NCBI RefSeq assembly: GCF_002252705.1 | Contig: NZ_NQLA01000010.1 | Coordinates: 1-64,000 of the forward strand | Direction: 5' to 3' | Source: Vulcanococcus limneticus LL | GTDB taxonomy: Bacteria; Cyanobacteriota; Cyanobacteriia; PCC-6307; Cyanobiaceae | Length of the DNA: 64,000 nt | Shown here: piece after piece, positions 25,201-34,551 of the stretch | Position numbering within the stretch: position 1 is the stretch's first letter | Layout: each line of letters begins with the position of its first letter | Position numbers and translations under genes: made by a program | The notes under the pieces: model-generated | The model's database searches: none | Told to the model about the DNA's origin: nothing | The model's input: only the letters and a program-made list of their open reading frames with translations

Positions 25201-27114
25201 ATGACCCTCACCCCCGCCCGGCCGGTCCCAAACGCCACCAGCCCCGCCCAGCAGCGGCTGGAGGTGGAACTGCTGCTGGGGGAGCGGGTGCTGCCCTCCC
25301 TCGACCTCAGCCAGGCCGGCATCAGCCGCTGGGCCTGGGCCCAGACCCTGCCGCAGGAGCGCTGCCGGGAGCTGGGCTGTCTGCCCGTGCGCCAGGAGGG
25401 CGGCACCCTGGTGGTGGCCGTGCCGACCCACTGGGGGCTGGAGCAGCGGGGCCAGCTGGGCGAGCTAGCGGCCGCGGCGGGGGTCACGATCGACATGCGC
25501 CTGGCGCTGAAGGCCGACATCGACGCCGTCCTGGCCCGCGAGAGTGGAGACCGCCCAGCTGGTGCAGGCTCCGCCGCAGCTCCAGCGGCATCGACGGCGG
25601 CGCCTGCGCAACCGCCAGGCAGCCCCGCAGCCACCCCAGGAACCGCTTCTCCCGCACCTGTTGCCTCTCCACCCCAGCGCAAACCAGGCAAGCCACCGAA
25701 GCGGCTCTCACTGCTGGATGACATCAACCTCACCGGGACTCTCCAGGAGGCACCGCCCGATGAGGCGAGTGGAGAGGACCTCGATGCGAGTATCAGTGCC
25801 TCAAATTCCTCGCCGATCGTGAGCTTGGTGGACAAGATCCTGGTGCAGGCCCTGAGCACCGGCACCAGTGACATCCACGTGGAGCCCCAAGAGGACGGCC
25901 TGATCATCCGGTTCCGCCAGGATGGCGTGCTGGAGCAACTGGAAAAACTGCCCAAGAACATCATCCCGGCTGTGACCTCCAGGCTCAAGATCATGGCGGA
26001 CCTGGACATCGCCGAGCGCCGACTTCCCCAGGACGGCCGCATCCGCCGCCTGTTCCGGGGCCGCACCTTTGACCTGCGGGTCAGCACACTGCCGACCCGC
26101 TATGGCGAGAAGGTGTGCATGCGTCTGCTAGACAGCGGCGCTACCAAACTCGGCCTGGACAAACTGATCACCGATGTCCATTCCCTCGAGATCGTGCGGG
26201 ACATGGGCTCGAAGCCCTTCGGCATGATCCTGGTGACGGGCCCCACCGGCTCAGGTAAATCCACCACCCTCTACTCCCTGCTAGCGGAGCGCAACGATCC
26301 CAGCATCAACATCTCCACGGTTGAAGATCCGATCGAATACACGCTCAAGGGCATCTCCCAGACCCAGGTGAACCGGGAGAAGGGCTACGACTTTGCCCTG
26401 GCCCTGCGGGCCTTCATGCGGCAGGACCCCGACGTGCTGCTGGTGGGGGAAACCCGCGACCTGGAAACGGCGAAGACTGCCATCGAAGCGGCCCTCACCG
26501 GCCACCTGGTGCTCACGACCCTGCACTGCAACGACGCCCCCAGCGCCATCGCCCGCCTGGCGGAGATGGGGGTAGAGCCATTCATGGTAAGCGCCTCACT
26601 GATGGGCATCATCTCCCAGCGTCTGGTGCGACGGGTCTGCCCCAGTTGTCGGGTGTCGTATCACCCTTCTGAGCAGGAATTGGGCCGCTTCGGGCTGTTC
26701 GCCAGCAACGAACAGAACATCAACTTCTTCAAGGCCAAACGGTCCCTCAACAACCAAGACGACGTCTGCCCCACCTGTCTGGGGCTGGGCTACAAGGGCC
26801 GGGTCGGCGTCTATGAGGTGCTACGCGTCAATGAGGTGCTGGCCACCGCCATCTCCCAGATGGCCACCACCGACCGGATCCGCAAACTGGCGCTGGAATC
26901 GGGAATGAAGACGCTGCTGGGCTACGGGCTCGATCTGGTTCGCCAGGGGTACACGACCCTGGAGGAAATCGAGCGGATGATCCTCACCGACTCAGGCCTG
27001 GAATCGGAACGACGCGCCAAGGCCCTGCACACGATCACCTGCAAGGGCTGTGGGGCGGGAATGCGCGACGAATGGCTGGAGTGCCCCTACTGCCTGACGC
27101 CTCGAGGCATGTAG
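25201..27114 (+). CDS. pilB: Type IV pilus extension ATPase PilB (GspE family)
   Basis: 637 residues. N-terminal MshEN/N1-like domain (residues about 10-120), Ala/Pro linker (120-165), then the ATPase: GTSDIHVEPQEDGLIIRFRQ, Walker A LVTGPTGSGKSTTL, Asp box TVEDPIEY, Walker B DPDVLLVGETRDLETA and His box GHLVLTTLHCNDA. The zinc tetracysteine (CPSC ... CPTC) of PilB/GspE is present. An additional C-terminal zinc ribbon (CKGCGAG ... CPYC) occupies the last 25 residues. Powers pilus assembly for motility or DNA uptake. pilT and pilC follow on the same strand. Confidence 0.95.
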   Translation: MTLTPARPVPNATSPAQQRLEVELLLGERVLPSLDLSQAGISRWAWAQTLPQERCRELGCLPVRQEGGTLVVAVPTHWGLEQRGQLGELAAAAGVTIDMRLALKADIDAVLARESGDRPAGAGSAAAPAASTAAPAQPPGSPAATPGTASPAPVASPPQRKPGKPPKRLSLLDDINLTGTLQEAPPDEASGEDLDASISASNSSPIVSLVDKILVQALSTGTSDIHVEPQEDGLIIRFRQDGVLEQLEKLPKNIIPAVTSRLKIMADLDIAERRLPQDGRIRRLFRGRTFDLRVSTLPTRYGEKVCMRLLDSGATKLGLDKLITDVHSLEIVRDMGSKPFGMILVTGPTGSGKSTTLYSLLAERNDPSINISTVEDPIEYTLKGISQTQVNREKGYDFALALRAFMRQDPDVLLVGETRDLETAKTAIEAALTGHLVLTTLHCNDAPSAIARLAEMGVEPFMVSASLMGIISQRLVRRVCPSCRVSYHPSEQELGRFGLFASNEQNINFFKAKRSLNNQDDVCPTCLGLGYKGRVGVYEVLRVNEVLATAISQMATTDRIRKLALESGMKTLLGYGLDLVRQGYTTLEEIERMILTDSGLESERRAKALHTITCKGCGAGMRDEWLECPYCLTPRGM

Positions 27115-27249
27115 AGGAGAGTGCCGCAGATGGCGCAGCCAAAAGATCGCACAGCCGAGAGAAAGCCATTCCGAGCGCGCCTTCGGTCTTGCTGGGGCTG
27201 CAGCTAGGCAACAGAATAGATCCCATTGACTTCTCCAGCCCCTCCCCCC

Positions 27250-28332
27250 ATGGAACTCCTGATCGAAGACCTGATGGAGGAGCTGGTCAAGCGCGGGGGC
27301 AGTGATCTTCACCTGGCGGCCGGTCAGCCGCCCTATGGGCGCTTCAGCGGCAGCCTCACGCCCATGCGCGAGGCCCCCCTGAACGAGGAGACCTGCAACC
27401 GGTTGATCTTCTCGATGATCAACAATTCCCAGCGCAAACAACTCGAGCAGAACTGGGAACTGGATTGCGCCTATGGCCTGAAGGGCGTCTCTCGCTTCCG
27501 GGTCAATGTCTATCGCCAGCGCGGGACCTATGCGGCCTGTCTGCGGGCCCTGGGCAGCAACATTCCCAGCCTGCAGGCCCTAGAGCTGCCACAGGTGGTG
27601 GAGGAAACCAGTCGCCGTCCCCGGGGCCTGGTGCTGGTGACCGGGCCGACCGGCTCGGGTAAGACCACGACCCTTGCCGCCCTGCTGAATCACATCAACC
27701 AAACCAGGGCTGAGCATATCCTCACGATTGAGGATCCGATTGAATTCACCTACAGGAATGACAAGAGTCTGGTTCACCAGCGCCAGCTCAACGACGACAC
27801 CAAGAGCTTCGGTGCCGCCCTGCGGGCGGCCCTGCGGGAGGACCCCGACGTGATCCTGGTGGGGGAGATGCGCGACCTGGAAACCATTCAACTGGCGATC
27901 ACCGCCGCCGAAACCGGCCACCTTGTGTTCGGCACCCTGCACACCAGCTCCGCCGCCCAGACGGTGGATCGCATGGTGGACGTGTTTCCCCCCCAACAGC
28001 AGACCCAGATCCGGGTGCAGCTCAGCAGCAGCCTGGTGGCCGTGTTCTCCCAGACCCTCTGCAAACGGCTGGATCCCGCTCCCGGACAGTTCGGCCGGGT
28101 GATGGCCCAGGAGATCATGATCAACAACCCGGCCATCGCCAACCTGATCCGGGAGGGCAAGACAGCCCAGCTCTACTCCCAGATCCAGACCGGCGGCCAG
28201 ATGGGCATGCAGACCCTGGAAAAAGCCCTGGCCGATCTGGTGTTCAAGGGCGAGATCAGCAGCAAGGAAGCCATGGCCAAGGCCAGCAAACCGGAGGAAC
28301 TGGGACGCCTGCTGCAAGGTCAGGGGGGTTAA
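27250..28332 (+). CDS. pilT: Type IV pilus retraction ATPase PilT
   Basis: 360 residues from the ATG at 27250 (a TTG at 27226 is in frame). N-terminal PAS-like domain with GGSDLHLAAGQPPYGRFSG, then Walker A VTGPTGSGKTTTLAALL, Asp box TIEDPIEF, Walker B EDPDVILVGEMRDLETI and His box GHLVFGTLHTSSAAQTVDRM. The C-terminal retraction motif reads AIANLIREGK (AIRNLIRE with Arg to Ala, as I recall in cyanobacterial PilT1). Depolymerises pili. Between pilB and pilC in one operon. Confidence 0.95.
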   Translation: MELLIEDLMEELVKRGGSDLHLAAGQPPYGRFSGSLTPMREAPLNEETCNRLIFSMINNSQRKQLEQNWELDCAYGLKGVSRFRVNVYRQRGTYAACLRALGSNIPSLQALELPQVVEETSRRPRGLVLVTGPTGSGKTTTLAALLNHINQTRAEHILTIEDPIEFTYRNDKSLVHQRQLNDDTKSFGAALRAALREDPDVILVGEMRDLETIQLAITAAETGHLVFGTLHTSSAAQTVDRMVDVFPPQQQTQIRVQLSSSLVAVFSQTLCKRLDPAPGQFGRVMAQEIMINNPAIANLIREGKTAQLYSQIQTGGQMGMQTLEKALADLVFKGEISSKEAMAKASKPEELGRLLQGQGG

Positions 28333-28434
28333 GCCCAGCGCTGCGGAGCTCAAGCCCAAGGCCTTCGCGATCCCGCCACCCATCTCTCTACGCATCTCGC
28401 CACGAATTCCGCTACTCCTGCCGCCGAGCACCCG

Positions 28435-29700
28435 ATGCCCACCTTCACCGCTACCTACACAGCCAGGGGTGGCCAGCTCCGGGAATTGAGGGTTTCCGCC
28501 GCGGACGTGGCCAGTGCCAAGCGGGATCTGCGACGTCGGGGGATCGTGCCGGTGTCCTTGGTGGCCAGTGAGGCTAAATCCAGGACTCCTGGGGCCACCG
28601 GCAGCACTGCGGGCAAGAAATCCTCGCTGCTGTCCATGGATCTGGGCAGCTTCTTTGAAGCGAAGCCTGGGGTGAAGGAGAAGGCGATCTTCGCCAACAA
28701 GATGGCGGCGCTGGTGGATGCGGGGGTCCCAATCGTGCGGGGCCTCGATCTGATGGCCAAGCAACAGCGGCTGCCCATGTTCAAGCGGGCCCTTACGGCC
28801 ATCAGCGCCGAGGTGAACCAAGGTGGCAGCCTGGGTTCGGCCATGCGGCGCTGGCCCAAGGTCTTCGATCGCCTGAGCATCGCGATGGTGGAGGCCGGGG
28901 AGACCGGCGGGGTGCTCGACGAAACCCTGCACCGTCTAGCCATCTTGATGGAGGAGGTCGCCAAGCTGCAGAGCCAGATCAAGGGTGCCATGGGCTACCC
29001 CATCGCCATCCTGGTGATCGCCGTCAGTGTCTTTCTCGGAATGACGATCTTCATCATTCCCCAGTTTGCAGCGATCTTCAAAAGCCTCAATGCGGAGCTG
29101 CCTGTATTCACCCAGTTGCTGGTGGATCTGAGCAGCCTGCTGCGATCGTCATTCTCGATCTTTCTTGTCGCCGGCATCTTTGCAATCGGCTGGTTGTTTG
29201 TGGGTTACTACTCCACTCCCCAGGGCAAGCTCACCGTGGATCGCAACCTGCTGAAGATTCCGCTGTTCGGAGATCTGCTGCAGAAGAGTGCCACCGCCCA
29301 GTTCTGCCGGATCTATAGCGCCCTAAGCCGGGCCGGTGTCCCCATTCTGCTGGCGCTCGATATCGTCAAAGAAACTTCAGGCAATGCCGCCATTCAACTG
29401 GCTATCGAACAGGCCCGCACGGAAGTGCAGGAAGGGATCAACCTGAGCCGGGCCCTGTCTACCAAACAGGTGTTTCCCGATATGGCCCTGAGCATGCTCA
29501 CCATCGGTGAAGAAACCGGGGAAATGGACAAGATGCTCTCCAAAGTTGCCGACTTCTATGAGGACGAAGTGTCGGTGACAGTGAAGAATCTCACCTCCAT
29601 GCTGGAGCCGGCCATGATCGTGCTGGTGGGCGGCATGGTGGGGGCACTGCTCGTGGCGATGTATCTGCCCATGTTCAGTGTCTTCGACAAGATCCGCTGA
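28435..29700 (+). CDS. pilC: Type IV pilus inner-membrane platform protein PilC
   Basis: 421 residues. Two GspF domains: the first with FANKMAALVDAGVPIVRGLD and VEAGETGGVLDETLHRLA, the second with FCRIYSALSRAGVPILLALD and LTIGEETGEMDKMLSKVADF. Three membrane segments: about residues 183-203, 240-260 and 390-412. Couples PilB and PilT to the pilin pool. Third gene of pilB-pilT-pilC, 102 nt after pilT. No prepilin gene is nearby. Converges on the flavoprotein gene. Confidence 0.95.
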   Translation: MPTFTATYTARGGQLRELRVSAADVASAKRDLRRRGIVPVSLVASEAKSRTPGATGSTAGKKSSLLSMDLGSFFEAKPGVKEKAIFANKMAALVDAGVPIVRGLDLMAKQQRLPMFKRALTAISAEVNQGGSLGSAMRRWPKVFDRLSIAMVEAGETGGVLDETLHRLAILMEEVAKLQSQIKGAMGYPIAILVIAVSVFLGMTIFIIPQFAAIFKSLNAELPVFTQLLVDLSSLLRSSFSIFLVAGIFAIGWLFVGYYSTPQGKLTVDRNLLKIPLFGDLLQKSATAQFCRIYSALSRAGVPILLALDIVKETSGNAAIQLAIEQARTEVQEGINLSRALSTKQVFPDMALSMLTIGEETGEMDKMLSKVADFYEDEVSVTVKNLTSMLEPAMIVLVGGMVGALLVAMYLPMFSVFDKIR

Positions 29701-29730
29701 CCAGGACCGGCTGGCAGCAAGCGGAGGCCA

Positions 29731-31164
29731 TCATCCAGCCAAACAGCCCTGCATCGCGCCCTGCCCCGCCAGCCAGCCGGAACTCCAGCAGTGCTGGAAG
29801 TTGAAGCCTCCGGTCACCCCGTCCACATCCAGTAATTCCCCCACCAGATAGAGACCGGGCACCAGCCGACTCTCCATGCTGGCGAGATTCACCTCGCCCA
29901 GGCTCACGCCTCCGGCGGTGACAAACTCCTCGCCGATCGGTCCCTTGCCAGCGACCGGATAGCGGCTGGCCCGCAGGGCCTGGATCAGCCCCTGCTGCTG
30001 GACCCGGGTGAGATCGGCCCAGCGGCGCTCCGGCTCCACGCCCTGATCCGCCAGCAGATGGAGCCAGAGGCGCCGGCTCAGGGCGCCCCAGGGCCGCGCG
30101 CTGGTGAGCTGGCGGCGAGCCTGCTCGCGCCGGCAGCCGGCGAACAACTCCTCCAGATCGGCCTGGGAGCGGCCACCGCTCCAATCAACCCGCAGCTCGG
30201 CGCGGTAGCCGGCCCGGTGCAGGGCCCGGGCCGCAAAAGCCGTGAGCCGCAGGGTGGCCGGCCCGCTCAGGCCCCAATGGGTGATGAGCACCGGCCCCTG
30301 CTGGCGGAAACGCCCGTCAGGCAGCTCCAGCTCCAGCTGCACCGGATCCATCACCACGCCAGCGAGCTCCAGCAGGAGATTGGGGTGGAACTTGAGGGTG
30401 AACAGCGAGGGAACGGGCGGCACCAGGCTGTGGCCCAGGGAGGTAGCAAGCCGACGGCCGCTGGGGTGGCTGCCGGTGGCCAGCACCAAGGCGCGGGTCT
30501 GGGCGGGGCTGGTAGGGGAGGGCGCCGGCTGGCGGGACGCCAGCTCCGCACGCTCGCCTGGCCCAGGATCACCAGCCCGTGGAAGCACACCGGCGCCGGC
30601 CTGACCGCTGGAGCCGCGGGCCTGCATCTGGAGCAGGAAACCCCCAGCGGGGAGAGCCTCGGCGGATTGGAGGGCCGTGTGGGTGCGTAGCACCACCCCC
30701 GCGCGCGTCGCGGCCTGACGCAAGGTCTGGATCACGGAACTGGAGCGGTTGCTACGGGGAAACATCCGACCATCCGCCTCCTCCACCAGGTCCAGGCCGT
30801 GGGCATCAAACCAGGCCACCGCATCGCCGCAGGCGAAGCGGCTGAAGGGGCCGCGCAGGGCCTTGCCACCGCGGGGATAGTGGCCCACCAGGGCGCGGGG
30901 ATCCCAGCAGGCGTGGGTCACGTTGCAGCGGCCGCCGCCGCTGATCAGCACCTTTCCCAGCGGCTCGGCGCTGGACTCCAGCAGCAGCACCCGCTCCAGG
31001 CCGGCCTCGGCGGCGCTGATGGCGGCCATGAAGCCGGCGGGGCCGCCGCCGGCCACCACCAGATCCCAGGCCTCGGTGGGGGCGGAACCGATCGGGGGGT
31101 TGGAGGACCGGCTACTGGGGAGCCCATGGTCGGAGGCCGAGCGGCTGGAGGCGGGGCGGGGCAT
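29731..31164 (-). CDS. HI0933/BaiN-family FAD-dependent oxidoreductase
   Basis: 477 residues; the first 30 are Ser/Pro-rich and the start could be later. FAD loop VVAGGGPAGFMAAISAAEAG, then the family signature GKVLISGGGRCNVTHA, RMFPRSNRSSSVIQTL, LVLATGSHPSGR and ITHWGLSGPATLRL. The C-terminal segment TAGGVSLGEVNLASMESRLV and LYLVGELLDVDGVTGGFNFQ closes the fold. Family members reduce unsaturated substrates; the physiological substrate in cyanobacteria is unknown. Divergent from dusA with 26 bp between starts. Confidence 0.9.
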   Translation of the reverse strand: MPRPASSRSASDHGLPSSRSSNPPIGSAPTEAWDLVVAGGGPAGFMAAISAAEAGLERVLLLESSAEPLGKVLISGGGRCNVTHACWDPRALVGHYPRGGKALRGPFSRFACGDAVAWFDAHGLDLVEEADGRMFPRSNRSSSVIQTLRQAATRAGVVLRTHTALQSAEALPAGGFLLQMQARGSSGQAGAGVLPRAGDPGPGERAELASRQPAPSPTSPAQTRALVLATGSHPSGRRLATSLGHSLVPPVPSLFTLKFHPNLLLELAGVVMDPVQLELELPDGRFRQQGPVLITHWGLSGPATLRLTAFAARALHRAGYRAELRVDWSGGRSQADLEELFAGCRREQARRQLTSARPWGALSRRLWLHLLADQGVEPERRWADLTRVQQQGLIQALRASRYPVAGKGPIGEEFVTAGGVSLGEVNLASMESRLVPGLYLVGELLDVDGVTGGFNFQHCWSSGWLAGQGAMQGCLAG

Positions 31165-31190
31165 GGAGAGTCGGAGGGCACGATGGAGGG

Positions 31191-32345
31191 ATGCAAGAGG
31201 CGCCCCCGCAACACCCCCTGAGCGAGCCTGCCACCGCAGCGGCGGAGGGGCCCCCGGGCCGCGACCCCATCGCCGGGATGAAACCGCAAACCGACCCGGC
31301 CGAAGCCGAACCCTCAGGTGCCCAGCCCATTGCCGCCCACCGCTTCAGCGTGGCGCCGATGATGGATTACACCGATCGGCACTTCCGGGTGCTGTTCCGG
31401 CAGATCAGCCGGCGCAGCCTGCTCTACACCGAGATGGTGGTGGCCCAGGCCCTGCACCATTGCCAGCAGGCTGGAGCGGCCGGCGACGGGCGGGCCCGCC
31501 AGCGACTGGAGCGGCTGATCGGCTTCGATCCCTGCGAGCACCCGATCGCCCTGCAGGTGGGCGGCGACGATCCAGCCCTGCTGGCCGAGGCGGCCCGGAT
31601 CGCCGCCGATCGCGGCTACGACGAGATCAACCTCAACGTGGGCTGCCCCAGCGAGAAGGTGCAGAAGGGGCGCTTCGGCGCCTGCCTGATGGCGGAGCCG
31701 GATCGGGTCGCCCAGTGCGTGGCGGCGATGGCGGCCGCCAGCCCCCTGCCGGTGACGGTGAAGCACCGCATCGGCATCGATGCGCGGGATTCCTTCGAGG
31801 AACTGCTGGCCTTTGTGGACCGGGTGGCCGCCGCCGGCAGCAAGCGCTTCAGCGTGCATGCCCGCAAGGCCTGGCTGGAGGGCCTGGATCCCAAGCAGAA
31901 CCGCACCATCCCGCCCCTGCGCCATGACCTGGTGATGCGCCTTAAGCAGGAACGCCCTGAGCTGACGATCGAACTGAACGGGGGCCTGCAGACCCTGGCC
32001 GACTGCCTGCCACCGCTGCAGCAACTGGACGGAGTGATGGTGGGCCGGGCCGCCTACGACCATCCGCTGCGCTGGGCTGCCGTGGACCGGGAGCTGTTCG
32101 GGGTGGCGCAGCCCCAGCCCGCCACAGCCTCCCAGGTGGTGCGGGGCCTGATCCCCTACGCCGAGCGCTGGTGCTCAGGAGGCGGGCGGCTGTGGTCCAT
32201 CGCCCGGCACCTGGTGCAGGTGGTGGAGGGGGTGAGCGGGGCCCGGCACTGGCGGCGCCAACTGGGCCAGACCGCCGGGGAACGCACGGCCGGCCCCGAG
32301 GTGCTGGAGGCCGCGGCCCGGCAGCTGGAGGAGCACGGGCTCTGA
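31191..32345 (+). CDS. dusA: tRNA-dihydrouridine synthase, DusA type
   Basis: 384 residues from the ATG at 31191; an in-frame ATG at 31278 would remove a poorly conserved Pro/Ala leader. TIM-barrel motifs: FSVAPMMDYTDRHFRVLFRQ, NLNVGCPSEKVQKGRFGACL with the catalytic Cys, VKHRIGID, HARKAWLEGLDPKQNR, LNGGLQTL and DGVMVGRAAYDHP. FMN-dependent reduction of U20/U20a in tRNA. The sequence fits the DusA branch rather than DusB. Confidence 0.92.
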   Translation: MQEAPPQHPLSEPATAAAEGPPGRDPIAGMKPQTDPAEAEPSGAQPIAAHRFSVAPMMDYTDRHFRVLFRQISRRSLLYTEMVVAQALHHCQQAGAAGDGRARQRLERLIGFDPCEHPIALQVGGDDPALLAEAARIAADRGYDEINLNVGCPSEKVQKGRFGACLMAEPDRVAQCVAAMAAASPLPVTVKHRIGIDARDSFEELLAFVDRVAAAGSKRFSVHARKAWLEGLDPKQNRTIPPLRHDLVMRLKQERPELTIELNGGLQTLADCLPPLQQLDGVMVGRAAYDHPLRWAAVDRELFGVAQPQPATASQVVRGLIPYAERWCSGGGRLWSIARHLVQVVEGVSGARHWRRQLGQTAGERTAGPEVLEAAARQLEEHGL

Positions 32346-32398
32346 GCACCCATCAGGTGGGGGGCCTTGCCGGAGAGGGGCCCGGCGTGGCTGAAGGA

Positions 32399-32923
32399 TC
32401 AGTCCTGGGCGCCGCCGTAGGTGTCGCTGCCGCCATCGCTCGCCCCCCAGCTGCTGCCGCCCGCGGTCGTGTCGCCGCTGCTGCGCCGGCGGCGGCTCCG
32501 GCCCTCCCCGAACGCATCGCTGGCGCCGCCATAGCTGCGGTCCTCCCAGCTGCTGGCGCCGGAGCTGCGACCGCCACCGCCACTGCCGCCAGCACCTGCG
32601 TAACCACCGCCGCCGCCGCCGTAACCACCACCGCCACCCGCGCCATAGCCACCGCCACCACTGCGGCGCGGTCCGCCCGCGGAGCGGGGTTCGGCCTTGT
32701 TGATGCGCAGGGGACGGCCCATCAGCTCGGCCCCCTGCAGGGCTTCGATGGCGCGGGCTTCGGTCGCCTCATCGGCCAGCTCCACGAAGGCGAATCCCCG
32801 CTTGCGGCCCGTGTCCCGCTCCAGCGGCAGGGAACAGTTGGCCACGCCGCCGAAGGGGGCGAACAGTTCCACCACATCTTCCTGCTCAGCGCGGAAGGGG
32901 AGGTTTCCAACAAAAATGCTCAC
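32399..32923 (-). CDS. Glycine-rich RRM RNA-binding protein (Rbp type)
   Basis: 174 residues from a GTG at 32923, set by the RRM starting SIFVGNLPFRAEQEDV (RNP2 IFVGNL). RNP1 is KRGFAFVEL. After residue 85 comes a long tail of Gly/Tyr repeats, then Arg/Ser/Gly-rich sequence. Such Rbp proteins in cyanobacteria bind RNA and are often cold-responsive or involved in mRNA localisation. The Gly-rich tail is longer than in most small Rbp proteins I know and could promote self-association. It converges on dusA, 53 bp away. Confidence 0.88.
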   Translation of the reverse strand: MSIFVGNLPFRAEQEDVVELFAPFGGVANCSLPLERDTGRKRGFAFVELADEATEARAIEALQGAELMGRPLRINKAEPRSAGGPRRSGGGGYGAGGGGGYGGGGGGYAGAGGSGGGGRSSGASSWEDRSYGGASDAFGEGRSRRRRSSGDTTAGGSSWGASDGGSDTYGGAQD

Positions 32924-33048
32924 GGGCCGTGGGGGCCGATCAGGCAGGAATCTTCGAACTGAGACTAGACGCGGTTGGGGAGTCCGCGCTGTAAGCGCAC
33001 ACTCCGCAGCGGGGCCACAGGGGCCAGGGGAAACCAACCGCGCGATTC

Positions 33049-34464
33049 TCAGTCCCGCAGACGCGCCTGAGCTCGATCCAGCTGCAGGCGCACCTGCTCA
33101 AAGGCCGTGCCGCCCTCGCTGCGGCGGGCCGCCACCACCTGGCGCGGCTCGATCGCCGCGAAGATGTCGGCCTCGAAGGCGGGGTGCAGCTGCTGCCAGC
33201 GCTCCAGCGGCAGCTGGCGCAGCAGGATCCCCTCCTGCAGACAGCCCTTCACCAGGCCACCCACGAGCTGATAGGCCTCGCGGAACGGCACCCCCTTGGC
33301 CACCAGGTAGTCGGCCACATCGGTGGCGTTGGAGAAATCGCTGGCCACCGCCTGCTCCAGCCGCTCGGGCCGGAACGTGAGCCCCTCCTCGAACAGGATC
33401 GCCATCGCCTCGAGGCAGTCGAGGGTGGTGCGCACGGTGTCGAACAGGGCCTCCTTGTCCTCCTGGAAGTCCTTGTTGTAGGCAAGGGGCAGGCCCTTGA
33501 TCATCACCAGCAGCCCCTGCAGGTGGCCGAACACACGGCCGCACTTGCCGCGCACCAGTTCCGGCACATCGGGGTTCTTCTTCTGGGGCATCAGGCTGCT
33601 GCCGGTGGCGCAGCGGTCGGTGAGGCTCACGAAGCCGAACTCCTCGCTGGCCCAGAGGATCACCTCCTCGCTGAGGCGGCTCAGGTGCACCATCACCAGG
33701 CTGGCGGCGGCGCTGAACTCCACGGCGAAGTCGCGGTCGCTCACCGCATCGAGGCTGTTGGCATACACGTCGTCGAAGCCCAGGGCCGCGGCGGTGTGGC
33801 GCCGATCGATCGGCACCGGCGTGCCAGCCAGGGCGGCGGCCCCCAGGGGGCAGATGTTGACGCGCTTGCGCAGGTCGCGCAGGCGGGCCCGATCACGCTC
33901 GGCCATCTCCACGTAGGCCAGCAGGTGGTGGGCCAGGCCGATCGGCTGGGCCCGCTGCAGGTGGGTGTAACCGGGGATCATCACCTCAGCGTGGGCTTCA
34001 GCCTGGGCCAGCAGGGCTCGCTCAAAGCGCACGATCGCCGCATCGATGGCGTCGATCTGGCCCCGCAACCACAGGCGCAGATCGGTGCCCACCTGGTCGT
34101 TGCGGGAGCGGCCGGTGTGCAGCTTCTTGCCCAGGGGGCCCAGCAGGGCGATCAACCGGCGCTCCACGGCGAAGTGCACGTCCTCGTCCTCAAGGCCGGG
34201 ATTGAACTGTCCGGCGGCCGCCTCGGCGCGCACCTGCTCCAGCCCCGCCACCAGTTGCTCAGCCTCATCGGCCGTGAGCACGCCGGTGCTGGCCAGCATG
34301 CGGGCATGGGCGATCGAGCCGTCCAGATCCTGCTGCAGCAGGGTGATGTCGAAGCCGATCGAGGCGTTGAAGCGCTCGATCGCCGGGTGCAGGCCCTGCT
34401 CAAAGCGATCGCTCCAGCTGCCGGCCTTGCCGCCGGTCACGCCAGACATCTCAGGGGCTGCCAT
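33049..34464 (-). CDS. argH: Argininosuccinate lyase
   Basis: 471 residues. N-terminal [20 protein letters not shown], then the family motifs [52 protein letters not shown] and the fumarase-superfamily signature [19 protein letters not shown] with the mobile catalytic Ser. Cleaves argininosuccinate to arginine and fumarate. Same strand as the rbp gene downstream (125 bp) and the phosphatase gene downstream of ftsY. Confidence 0.96.
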   Translation of the reverse strand: MAAPEMSGVTGGKAGSWSDRFEQGLHPAIERFNASIGFDITLLQQDLDGSIAHARMLASTGVLTADEAEQLVAGLEQVRAEAAAGQFNPGLEDEDVHFAVERRLIALLGPLGKKLHTGRSRNDQVGTDLRLWLRGQIDAIDAAIVRFERALLAQAEAHAEVMIPGYTHLQRAQPIGLAHHLLAYVEMAERDRARLRDLRKRVNICPLGAAALAGTPVPIDRRHTAAALGFDDVYANSLDAVSDRDFAVEFSAAASLVMVHLSRLSEEVILWASEEFGFVSLTDRCATGSSLMPQKKNPDVPELVRGKCGRVFGHLQGLLVMIKGLPLAYNKDFQEDKEALFDTVRTTLDCLEAMAILFEEGLTFRPERLEQAVASDFSNATDVADYLVAKGVPFREAYQLVGGLVKGCLQEGILLRQLPLERWQQLHPAFEADIFAAIEPRQVVAARRSEGGTAFEQVRLQLDRAQARLRD

Positions 34465-34551
34465 CACACCGGATCTGCGCGACCGTTCAGCTTGGCAGGC
34501 GGCTGCGCGACGCCAATCCGCTGCGTGACGCCAATCCGTGGGACAGGCGAC

